Program-made: the position numbers and the translations under genes
Shown: piece by piece, positions 35,302 to 44,000 of the stretch
How positions within the stretch are numbered: the stretch's first letter is position 1
Layout of the letters: every line of letters starts with the position of its first letter
DNA from: an uncultured Erysipelotrichaceae bacterium
GTDB lineage: Bacteria; Bacillota_I; Bacilli_A; Erysipelotrichales; Erysipelotrichaceae
Length of the DNA stretch: 52,273 bases
NCBI GenBank assembly: GCA_949296305.1
Contig: CASFOT010000081.1
Location: 1 to 52,273 of the forward strand
Direction of reading: 5' to 3'
Notes under the pieces: model-generated
What the model saw: only the letters and a program-made list of their open reading frames with translations
Databases searched by the model: none
Told to the model about the DNA's origin: nothing

Positions 35302-35443
35302 CTGATCCTTCCTCTCTGTTTTTTTATATATCATTCTTATTCTATCTTTTTTTGCAAGAGATGGAAAGTTATTTTCATAAATTGTCCATGTAAAAGAGTA
35401 TGATATATGTTAGAATGTTTATGCTGTAAAGGAGATGAGGTCG

Positions 35444-36709
35444 ATGGCACAAGAAAAAAAGAAAAGAATGCTGGAAGCGTTTCGCATGCCGAAAGAAAAA
35501 GATTTATGGCTGCATTATACGGTCCTTACATTGACCTTATTTGGCTCATTTATGATCATATCGACCAACATGGGCAATGTGACTGCCAATAATTATGCGA
35601 TCCTCATCGTTTTTATCAAACAGATGGTCTTTTTGGTCGCTGGTTATATAGGAATGCTGATTGCCAGCAGACTGATGAACTTTCCGCTGGTCTACCGCAT
35701 CAGCAAACTGTTATTTGCTTTTTTGCTGTTGTTGATGATCGTGCCGTTATTCGGGATTGAGCAAAATGGTTCCCGCGCATGGATCTATCTGAATTTAGGT
35801 GTTACCAGCGTGTCGATCCAGCCTTCCGAATTTTCAAAACCATTCATGATCGTTTTGATCGCATCTTATTTTTATGCAGCCCAGCATAAACGCTCTTTGC
35901 AGCGCAGCAGCTGGCTCATGCTGAAAGTACCTGTATTGTGTTATATTGCTTTTGCTGTAGTCTTGCTTTTGCAAAAGGATATGGGAGCCCTCGCTATTCT
36001 GACATTGGTCTGCTTTGGCTGTGTTCAAGTGCCAACATTTCCTTCCTTGCGTTCTTTGCAGAAATGGATCCGCCGTTTGACTTTGGCAGCGGTGTGCGGG
36101 GTCATATTATGTATGTCTCCGCTAGGCGAACCCATCGTAGAAAAATTGGCAGATACGCCAGGAATTAGTTATATAGCGACCCGGATCGTCAATGCAGCGA
36201 ATCCTTTAGGACAGGGTGGAAATGATATTTATAATCAGAGCTATCAGTCTGCCAATGGGCTGTATGGAATCGCAAATTCAAATATCGTCGGGCAGGGGAT
36301 CGGTGGATCTTCGCGTAAATTTGGTTATCTGACACAGGCTGACAGCGATTATATCTTAGCTGTTATCATAGAAGAAACTGGAATTTTTGGTCTGCTCATC
36401 ATTGCGGGAGGCTATGCGATCATCTGGTTCCGTTTGTTCAAATATGCGTTTTTGACTAATTATATGCCATATAAGATCATATTAAGCGGTTCAGCTGTGT
36501 ATTTCTTTTCTCATTTTGTTTTGAATATTGGCGGAGTGAGTGCTTTGATCCCGTTGACCGGTGTGCCGCTCTTATTTATTTCGAATGGCGGTACCGCGTT
36601 GGTTTCTTCTTATCTGACGATCGGGATCTGTCAATCCGTGATCGGTTCGATTCGTCGTAAAGAAGTGCCAAATCAAGGAAAAAAGAAGTCCGGCTATGCG
36701 GACTTCTAA
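35444..36709 (+). CDS. SEDS-family peptidoglycan polymerase (FtsW/RodA type)
   Basis: A 421-residue membrane protein with about ten helices. GSRAWIYLNLG followed by IQPSEFSKP is the SEDS hallmark containing the catalytic-loop region; NIVGQGIGGSSRKFGYLTQADSDYILAVIIEETG is the large extracellular loop with the conserved ESDFIF-like segment (here DSDYILA). IGGVSALIPLTGVPLLFISNGGT closes the family. It polymerises lipid II glycan strands with a partner class B PBP. FtsW and RodA cannot be separated with confidence: no pbp2 or mreBCD lies nearby, and the motif spacing fits FtsW slightly better. Start at ATG 35444: AAAGGAG is 9 nt upstream, whereas ATG 35435 touches it. Confidence 0.9.
   Translation: MAQEKKKRMLEAFRMPKEKDLWLHYTVLTLTLFGSFMIISTNMGNVTANNYAILIVFIKQMVFLVAGYIGMLIASRLMNFPLVYRISKLLFAFLLLLMIVPLFGIEQNGSRAWIYLNLGVTSVSIQPSEFSKPFMIVLIASYFYAAQHKRSLQRSSWLMLKVPVLCYIAFAVVLLLQKDMGALAILTLVCFGCVQVPTFPSLRSLQKWIRRLTLAAVCGVILCMSPLGEPIVEKLADTPGISYIATRIVNAANPLGQGGNDIYNQSYQSANGLYGIANSNIVGQGIGGSSRKFGYLTQADSDYILAVIIEETGIFGLLIIAGGYAIIWFRLFKYAFLTNYMPYKIILSGSAVYFFSHFVLNIGGVSALIPLTGVPLLFISNGGTALVSSYLTIGICQSVIGSIRRKEVPNQGKKKSGYADF
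36679..36706 (-). terminator. Minus-strand terminator-like hairpin in the 3' end of the SEDS gene
   Basis: GAAGTCCG (36685-36692), loop GCTATG, CGGACTTC (36699-36706), preceded by six A's. It codes for the last residues of the SEDS protein. On the plus strand no T-run follows; on the minus strand it reads as a standard terminator. Confidence 0.5.
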
Positions 36710-36819
36710 AGAAAGGGAAGAGGAGAAACAAAGATTGGGGGTTTCACATCCGTTGTTTCGCCGGATGCATTAGTATCATGCCCGCTTTCATCGTAGATAT
36801 ACGTGAGGAGTTGAAAAAA

Positions 36820-37374
36820 ATGAGAATTGTTGCAGGTGAGTTTCGTTCCCGCACCTTGGCCAGTGTTGATGGAAACCAGACCAGGCCAACGGCAGATAAG
36901 ATCAAGGAAGCTGTTTTTTCCAGCATAGGACCTTATTTTGACGGGGGGATCATGCTGGATGCTTATGCAGGCAGCGGGAATATCAGTTTTGAGGCACTGA
37001 GCCGCGGAATCGAAAAAAGTTATCTTTGTGATATCAGCGGGAAAGCAATCTCAACGATCAAGAAGAACACTGCGATGCTGCAAGTACAGGATCGCTGCAA
37101 GATTTATAAACGGGATGTTTTTTTGATGCTGGATCAATTTGTTGAAGAACAGCTGCAATTTGATCTTGTGTATATGGATCCTCCTTATCGTTTGCAGCGC
37201 TGTGACGCGTTAATGGAAGAATTGATGAAACGGGATCTGCTGGGCAAAAAAGCGCTCGTCATCGTAGAAAGCCTGAAAGAAGATACGTTTGAGAACATGC
37301 ATGGCGATCTGCAAAAACAAAAAGAGAGCATTTATGGAATCACCAAGATCACATATTATAGGAGGGCGTTATGA
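36820..37374 (+). CDS. rsmD: 16S rRNA (guanine(966)-N(2))-methyltransferase
   Basis: A 184-residue SAM-dependent enzyme that methylates G966 of 16S rRNA. It starts MRIVAGEFRSRTLAS, matching the family N terminus, then RPTADKIKEAVFSSI. The SAM motif LDAYAGSGNISFEALSRG occupies about residues 46-63, and the catalytic motif DPPY lies at about 124-127 in LVYMDPPYRL. Start: ATG at 36820 behind GAGGAG; the frame extends to 36778 without a site. Its stop overlaps the coaD-rnc start as TTATGA with AGGAGGG in its last codons, so expression is coupled. rsmD followed by coaD is the usual order in Firmicutes. Confidence 0.93.
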   Translation: MRIVAGEFRSRTLASVDGNQTRPTADKIKEAVFSSIGPYFDGGIMLDAYAGSGNISFEALSRGIEKSYLCDISGKAISTIKKNTAMLQVQDRCKIYKRDVFLMLDQFVEEQLQFDLVYMDPPYRLQRCDALMEELMKRDLLGKKALVIVESLKEDTFENMHGDLQKQKESIYGITKITYYRRAL

Positions 37375-38594
37375 CAAAAGCAGTATTTCCGGGATCTTTC
37401 GATCCGATCACACTTGGACATTTGCATCTGATTGAGCGTGCTGCGCGTTTGTATGAAGAAGTGATCATCGTCATCGCAGTCAATTCTTCAAAGCATGCGT
37501 TGTTTACGATCGAGGAAAGACGTGCCTTGATCGAGGAAAACATTCGATCAGCAGCAAATGTGCGGGTGGATGTCGCTGAAGGCCTATTAGTAGAGAAAGT
37601 GAAAGAGCTGCAGGCAACGGTCATGCTGCGCGGCGTACGGGATCTGCAGGATTTTGCTTATGAGAAACAGATTGCATGGGCAAACCACGAGCTGGATCCT
37701 TCGATTGAAACGATCTGCATGTTTGCCGCAGAAGGATATGGGGCGCTGTCCAGTTCCATCATCCGTGAGTTTGCTTCCTATGGCAAAGACGTTTCCCGTT
37801 ATGTGCCGGCGAACGTGGCAAAAGCGATCGCTGAGAAATATGCAGATAAAAGAAAGGAAAAAAGCAGTGTTTCGATTTCAAATGAAAACACTGCTGCGGT
37901 AAAAGAAATGGGAAATACGATGTTTGACTGGCTGAGGGAAAATCATATTCCTTTCAGTCGGAAAGATTTGATCACAGAAGCATTGACGCACTCATCTTAT
38001 TTGAATGAACATAAAGAGATGGTGCATGATAACGAACGTTTAGAATTTATGGGTGATGCGGTTTTGCAGCTTTGGACGACAGAGAAACTGTTTCGGCTGA
38101 AGACCCCGCTGGATGAAGGGAAAATGACGACTTTGCGCTCACAGCTGGTTTGTGAAGCTGCACTTGCACACTACAACCGAGAACTGGGATGGGGACAATA
38201 TCTGCTGCTGGGCGTTGGGGAAGAACGAACAGGCGGAAGAGAACGAGATTCTTTGTTAGCAGATATGTTTGAAGCCATGCTGGGCGCTTTGTATTTGGAT
38301 CAAGGAATGCAGCCGGTATCCATGATCTTGGAACGGGTGCTCACACCAGCGATCGATGAACCGAAAAATGAAGTGCTGATCGATTACAAGACCAAACTGC
38401 AGGAAGTCGTGCAGGCAGACACCCGCAAGACGCTGCAGTATGAGTTGCTGAATACGCAAGGACCGACCAATCATCCGGAGTTCGAGATGGCCGTATTATT
38501 GGATGGCATCGTACTTGGCAAAGGAAAAGGAAATTCAAAGAAACGTGCTGAACAGATGGCCGCAAAAGCCGCTTTTGAAAAGATGGCACGGTAA
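37371..38594 (+). CDS. coaD/rnc: Fused phosphopantetheine adenylyltransferase (CoaD) and ribonuclease III
   Basis: One 407-residue frame with two complete enzymes. Residues 1-163 are CoaD (4'-phosphopantetheine to dephospho-CoA): PGSFDPITLGHL (nucleotide-binding H-x-G-H type), RGVRDLQDFAYE and the SSSIIREFASYGKDVS motif. Residues about 184-407 are RNase III: NERLEFMGDAVL signature, EAMLGALYLDQG with catalytic acids, and a C-terminal double-stranded RNA-binding domain with GKGKGNSKKRAEQMAA. The linker (about 164-183) is polar. No strong ribosome binding site precedes ATG 37908 or 37920, so separate RNase III translation is not supported. RNase III is normally an independent gene by smc. Length of both halves is normal. 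Coupled to rsmD by ATGA. Confidence 0.9.
   Translation: MTKAVFPGSFDPITLGHLHLIERAARLYEEVIIVIAVNSSKHALFTIEERRALIEENIRSAANVRVDVAEGLLVEKVKELQATVMLRGVRDLQDFAYEKQIAWANHELDPSIETICMFAAEGYGALSSSIIREFASYGKDVSRYVPANVAKAIAEKYADKRKEKSSVSISNENTAAVKEMGNTMFDWLRENHIPFSRKDLITEALTHSSYLNEHKEMVHDNERLEFMGDAVLQLWTTEKLFRLKTPLDEGKMTTLRSQLVCEAALAHYNRELGWGQYLLLGVGEERTGGRERDSLLADMFEAMLGALYLDQGMQPVSMILERVLTPAIDEPKNEVLIDYKTKLQEVVQADTRKTLQYELLNTQGPTNHPEFEMAVLLDGIVLGKGKGNSKKRAEQMAAKAAFEKMAR
37863..37895 (-). repeat. 10-bp perfect inverted repeat in the CoaD-RNase III linker
   Basis: AGCAGTGTTT (37863-37872), 13-nt loop, AAACACTGCT (37886-37895), with six A's just to the left. On the minus strand it is a terminator-shaped hairpin with T6. 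On the plus strand it lies in mRNA immediately before the RNase III coding part. Confidence 0.75.
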
Positions 38595-38608
38595 GACAGG
38601 GTGATGAT

Positions 38609-39859
38609 ATGAAAAAATGCAGCATAGGGATTCTTTTAGCTTGCTTGCTGTGCATATTGCCTGTGCCGATCAAGGCAGTAAGCACCGTGCAGTTGCATAG
38701 TACATACGCATTGGTTGCAGATCTGAATACGCTGCAAACGATTTACGGAGAAAAAGAGGATGACAAATTATATCCGGCATCCATGACGAAAGTGCTGACC
38801 GTATTGACCGCTATGGATCAGATCGATGATCTGGATCAAGAAGTGACTATTACGCCAGAGATGTTGGTAGGACTGGAAGATGGTGTTTACTCCTTAGCCG
38901 GGTTTTTAAATGGCGAAGTGATAACGATGCGGGATCTGCTGTATGGAGCGATGCTGCCAAGCGGTGCAGATGCCTGTCAGGCATTGGCAGTTGAGCTGTT
39001 TGGCAGTGAAGAAAACATGGTTGATGCAATGAATAAAAAAGCGCAATCGATCGGCATGGAGCACTCGCATTTCACGAATACCGTAGGAATGCATGATGAT
39101 GATCATTATACGACCGCCAGCGATCTGGTATTGTTGATGAAAGCAGCATGGTCAAATGAAGAAATCAAGACGGCTATGTCTACGAAGACGTATTCGACTT
39201 CCTCTTCCTATTATCATGGAGAGGGGCTTGCATTGAAAAATACATGGACGTACCAGCTGCAGGCAGCCGGGATCGATGATCCGCATGTGATCGGCGGAAA
39301 AACCGGTTATACGCCTGAAGCTGGTTACTGTTTCTTTGGTGTTTGTGAGATCGATGAGCAATCTGTGATCGTCGTTGTCGCAAAATATGAAGATGACGAG
39401 GATAGCGTTGGCATGGGGTCCATGCTGGATATAGAGAACTTATGCACATTTGTGGAAGAACAGAAACAGCCGGTGCTTTTAGCTGAAAAAGGCGATTTGA
39501 TTGCCGAACTGGATCTGCGTTATACGTTTCATGAACCATTATCTTTAACGACACCTTGCGATCTGATTGTCTGGGTCGATCAAACATCGGATGAAAAACC
39601 GCAGATCCAAGTGGAATACAAGAAATCACAGGCACCGGTCGCCAAAGGGGAGCTGATCGCCGAAGCTGTGATTCTCTATGATGATAAAGAAGCCGCCAGG
39701 GTTGCGATCCTTGCAGATCAAACGATCGATCGTGATATCACAGCAGTGATCGTCGATACGCTGACAGATCTGGTTTGGCCATATGGGCTGACCATTATGC
39801 TGGTTGCTGCAGCCGGCAGCTTGCTGATCGGAAGAAAAAAGAAACTGCGCAAAAAATAG
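38609..39859 (+). CDS. D-alanyl-D-alanine carboxypeptidase (penicillin-binding protein 5/6 class)
   Basis: A 416-residue envelope enzyme that trims the terminal D-Ala from peptidoglycan stem peptides. Signal peptide 1-23. Active-site motifs: SMTK (Ser58 nucleophile, Lys61), SGA at about 117-119 where most have SGN, and GGKTGYT with KTG near Lys230. The C terminus (about 385-416) has a membrane helix and a KKKLRKK tail, so it is bound by a real transmembrane helix rather than an amphipathic one. The beta-rich domain II (about 270-370) is present. Signature loss of the SGN asparagine could alter acylation. GGGTGATG lies upstream. It follows coaD-rnc closely and is probably in the same transcript. 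Confidence 0.9.
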   Translation: MKKCSIGILLACLLCILPVPIKAVSTVQLHSTYALVADLNTLQTIYGEKEDDKLYPASMTKVLTVLTAMDQIDDLDQEVTITPEMLVGLEDGVYSLAGFLNGEVITMRDLLYGAMLPSGADACQALAVELFGSEENMVDAMNKKAQSIGMEHSHFTNTVGMHDDDHYTTASDLVLLMKAAWSNEEIKTAMSTKTYSTSSSYYHGEGLALKNTWTYQLQAAGIDDPHVIGGKTGYTPEAGYCFFGVCEIDEQSVIVVVAKYEDDEDSVGMGSMLDIENLCTFVEEQKQPVLLAEKGDLIAELDLRYTFHEPLSLTTPCDLIVWVDQTSDEKPQIQVEYKKSQAPVAKGELIAEAVILYDDKEAARVAILADQTIDRDITAVIVDTLTDLVWPYGLTIMLVAAAGSLLIGRKKKLRKK

Positions 39860-39871
39860 GAGGGAACAAAG

Positions 39872-41041
39872 ATGGATTTTGAAGAATTGATCGAACGAGG
39901 AGAAGACAGTGAGAAATGGCAAGGAGCCAAAGCCAAAGACGAACTTCCACTATGGGTGGCTGATATGGATTTTGCCTGCAGCGATGCGATCATAGAAGCA
40001 TTGCGCCAGCGTGTAGATGAACGGATCTATGGATATACCAATGGAATGCAGGAGGATTATAAACAATGTGTACAAGCGTATTACCAGCGTCATTTTCACT
40101 GGCATTTTCCGATCGAGGATCTTTTCTTTTCCAATGGTGTCGTCCAAGGAATCTCTCTTTTATTGCAATTGCTGAGCAATGAAGGAGATGGCGTGCTCAT
40201 TCAGACACCGGTTTATCATCCATTCCGCCGTCAGATCGAAGCAAACCGCCGCTGTTGCGTGACGAGTTCCTTGATTCATCATGAAGATGGCCGTTACGAA
40301 ATGAATTTTGCAGATCTCGAAGAAAAAATGAGCCGTTCGACCGTTGCAGGGATGATCTTATGCTCTCCGCATAATCCAGTAGGACGTGTTTGGAAGATTG
40401 AAGAACTGCAACGTGTGTGTGCGATCGCAAAACGATATCATAAGTGGATCATCAGTGATGAGATCCATTGCGATATCATCAAAGAAGGTTATGTTCATCA
40501 TCCTTTAGAAACCATTGCACCCGAATATAAAGAAGAAATCATTACGTGTGTAGCACCGACAAAGACCTTTAATATCGCTGGTGCTGAATGTTCTCATATC
40601 ATTCTTCATAAGGAAGAATATAAAAAACGTTGGAAAGCATTTGTCATCGATCAGCTGTGCATCAGTGCACCGAATTGCTTTGCGCTCAGCGCAAGCAAGG
40701 CAGCGCATGCGAATAGTGATGAATGGCGTGCACAGATGAATCAAAAAATTGACGAAAACGAGCGTTATGTACGAGCCTTTTTACAAAAAGAACTGCCTGA
40801 AGCTGTTTTATCACCTAGAGAGGGTACCTATCTTCTGTGGGTCGATCTATCTGCTTATGAAAAAGACCCTGAACGGTTACAGCAGCGCATGCGGAAACAT
40901 GCCCGCCTGCATTTCAATGAAGGCATCATGTTTGGCGAAGAAGGCGCTTGTTTTGAACGAATCAATATTGCCTGTCCTGCTTCGATCTTAAAAGAGGCAT
41001 GTCATCGTCTGGCAGTTGAGCTGAAGAAAGAGAGAGTATGA
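39872..41041 (+). CDS. MalY/PatB-family PLP enzyme (probable cystathionine beta-lyase)
   Basis: A 389-residue fold-type I PLP enzyme. The PLP lysine is Lys231 in APTKTFNIAG. LPLWVADMDFACSDAI at the start, YTNGMQEDY, and SPHNPVGRVW with the conserved Asn-Pro-x-Gly are typical of the MalY/PatB subgroup, which cleaves C-S bonds of cystathionine or cysteine rather than transaminating. ISDEIHCDII contains the aspartate that binds the pyridine nitrogen. GGAGGGAAC lies just before ATG. It ends 51 bp before polC and starts 12 bp after the carboxypeptidase gene, so it lies within the cell-growth operon. A role in methionine synthesis or cysteine desulfhydration is inferred from the family. Confidence 0.87.
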   Translation: MDFEELIERGEDSEKWQGAKAKDELPLWVADMDFACSDAIIEALRQRVDERIYGYTNGMQEDYKQCVQAYYQRHFHWHFPIEDLFFSNGVVQGISLLLQLLSNEGDGVLIQTPVYHPFRRQIEANRRCCVTSSLIHHEDGRYEMNFADLEEKMSRSTVAGMILCSPHNPVGRVWKIEELQRVCAIAKRYHKWIISDEIHCDIIKEGYVHHPLETIAPEYKEEIITCVAPTKTFNIAGAECSHIILHKEEYKKRWKAFVIDQLCISAPNCFALSASKAAHANSDEWRAQMNQKIDENERYVRAFLQKELPEAVLSPREGTYLLWVDLSAYEKDPERLQQRMRKHARLHFNEGIMFGEEGACFERINIACPASILKEACHRLAVELKKERV

Positions 41042-41092
41042 TCCGCTCCTCTTTTTCATCTTTAAAACGGATCGTTGAAAAGAGGGATCAAG

Positions 41093-44000
41093 ATGGAACT
41101 GAAAATCAAAGAGTTTGTGAATAAACTGGCATTGGATGAAGAATCCAGATCATGGATCGAGACAGGTTCTTTTTCGATGCGTCCGGTCTATCATCGCAAT
41201 AACAATCTTCTTGAATTACAGATAAAGTTGAAAAAAGCCCTGCCCTATATGGTGTATCATCGCTTGCTTTCGCGTCTGCATATGTATCTGAAAGCGAAGA
41301 TCGACCTGCAGATAGAAGCTGAAGATGGAAATGTTGCAATCAGGGATCTATTGGATTACATTCAGCATCTGGCACAGCGGAAACCAAGTGCGCGCATCTT
41401 CGAAGAAGTGATGCCTTCCATTCATGAACATACGATCCTCTATCAAGTACAAGATGAAATGATCAAAGAACAGCTGGATGCAGGCGTCGTCTTATTAAAA
41501 GATTTTTTGGAAAAAGCAGGAATTACCATGGAGATCAAGATCGAGATCAAACAAGTATCAGAAGCGATCCCCGTGGTTAAATGTGAAAATGTGCCGATCA
41601 AGAATCCGCCTTTGACAGAGCCTAAAAAAGATCATGGATTCAGACATCGCAAGATATCATTAAAAGATTACATGAAGGTCGATATCAAAGACCTGCAAGA
41701 CGGCATGTCAAATGTGATGATCCATGGACATATCTTCCAAAGTGAGATCACGACATTTAAAAATGGAAAAAGCATGCAGACATTGTATCTGAGCGACGAT
41801 GATGATGCGATCATCATCAAGCGTTTCGAACGTGGCGCGACGACAAAAGAAGAATTAGAAAGCATAAGAGAAGGCGATACCGTCACAGCGTATGGACAAG
41901 CGGTAATGGATTCATTTTTGTCAGATCTAGTGTTCATGCCGAATCAGATCGAGAAAGTTGAAGCACCTAAGCGCAATGATCTGGCAGAAGAAAAGCGGGT
42001 AGAGCTTCATGTGCATTCAAACTTTTCAGAAATGGATGGCGTTTGTGATATCGCACAGTTCATCAAGACTGCAGATGCATGGGGCATGGATGCCATTGCT
42101 TGCACAGACCATCTGGTTGCTCAAGCATTTCCAAAAGCACAGTCGACATTGGCAGCGGTAAATAAGAACCGCGAGAAACCGATGAAAGTATTGTATGGCG
42201 TGGAGATGAACATGGTCGATCCTGACCTGCAAATCGTATATCATCCAAATGATACGATCTTAGAGGAAGGGACCTATTGTGTATTCGACTTGGAAACGAC
42301 GGGACTATCCGCCCGTTATGACCATATCATTGAATTTGGCGGTGTGATCGTTGAAAACCGATCTTGTGTCAAGAGCCTGCAGCTGTTTGTACGGCCGCCG
42401 CATGAGCTGAGTGCTTTTACGACAGAACTGACCGGCATCAGCGAAAAGGATGTTCAACAGGCTGCTTCTTTTGAGGAATGTGTCGATCAGATCCTTGATT
42501 TTATCGGAGATCATATCTTAGTTGCACACAATGCTTCTTTTGACTTTTCTTTTTTGAACAGTGCTTTACGCCGAATCGGCAGAAAACCATTGACCAATCC
42601 GGTCATTGATACATTGGATCTGGCTCGTTCTTTGCAAACAGAGCGAAAATCTTATACATTGGGTGCAATTGCTCGTTCCTATGGGATCGCTTATGATCAA
42701 GAAGTTGCCCATCGAGCGGATTATGATGCGGATGTGCTCGCCCAGACCTTTTTGCATATGCTCAATGAACTTCGCGATATTCAGACATTGAACGATCTGC
42801 AGGGACGGCAGAACCCGGAAAGCTTCAAGAAAGTACGTACGAAACATGTGGTCGTGCTGGCAAAAAACCAATGCGGTCTGAAAGAACTGTTTGAATTGGT
42901 TACGTTGAGCCATACAACGTATCTTGCTTATAATGGAAAAACAGCCTTATCAGGAGTTGCTGAACCGCGCATTCCGCGTATCGAGATCGAGAAACGCCGT
43001 ATGAATGGCAATTTGTTGATCGGTTCTGCTTGCGCAAATGGGGAAGTTTTTGAGATGGCTCAAACACGGGATGTGGATGTGCTAAGGGAAGTCATGCAGT
43101 TTTATGATTATATCGAGCTGCAGCCATTAGCGAATTATCAGTATCTGATCGATCGAAATTCGATCATCGACCAAGCACGATTGAAAGAAATCTTAAATGG
43201 CATCATCGATATGGCGGATGAACTCGGTAAACCGATCGTAGCAACCAGTGATGCGCACTACGTTCATCCCAACCAAAAGAGGATCCGTGACATTTATATC
43301 AATTCCCAAGCCATTGGTGGACTGCGCCATCCTCTGTATATTTATAATTCCGAGAAGCGACATCAATTTCATGCACCGGATCAGCATTTACGCACGACGA
43401 AAGAGATGCTGGATGCATTTGCCTGGACAGGAGAACGCGCGTATGAATTTGTCGTGACTAATACAAACCGGATCGCTGATCAGATCGAGATGATCTATCC
43501 AGTAAAAGATAAGTTATATCCGCCGGATATTGAAGGATCCGATCAGAAGTTGCGTGAAATTTGTTATCAAAATGCTCATAAGAAATATGGAGAAGTTCTG
43601 CCGGATATCGTTGAACAACGTTTGAAAAGAGAGCTGGATGCCATCATTGGCGCCGGTTATTATGTGGTTTACTACATTTCGCACCTATTGGTAAAAAAGA
43701 GCCTGGATGACGGGTATTTGGTCGGCAGCCGTGGCTCGGTCGGTTCTAGTTTTGTCGCGACGATGTCTGAGATCACAGAAGTAAATCCGCTGGCTCCCCA
43801 CTATGTTTGTCCAAAATGCAAGTATTCCCATTTTTACACGGATGGCAGCGTGCTCAATGGTTTCGACCTTCCGGATAAGAAATGTCCCAACTGCGGCACG
43901 ATCATGCGTGGCGATGGACAAGACATACCATTTGAAACCTTCTTAGGTTTTGAGGGTGATAAAGTACCGGATATCGATCTGAACTTTTCCGGTGATTATC

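Noticed and set aside
37908-37922. Independent internal start for RNase III at ATG 37908 or 37920
   Set aside because: No Shine-Dalgarno at suitable spacing; only weak GGGAAA is nearby. Not excluded experimentally.
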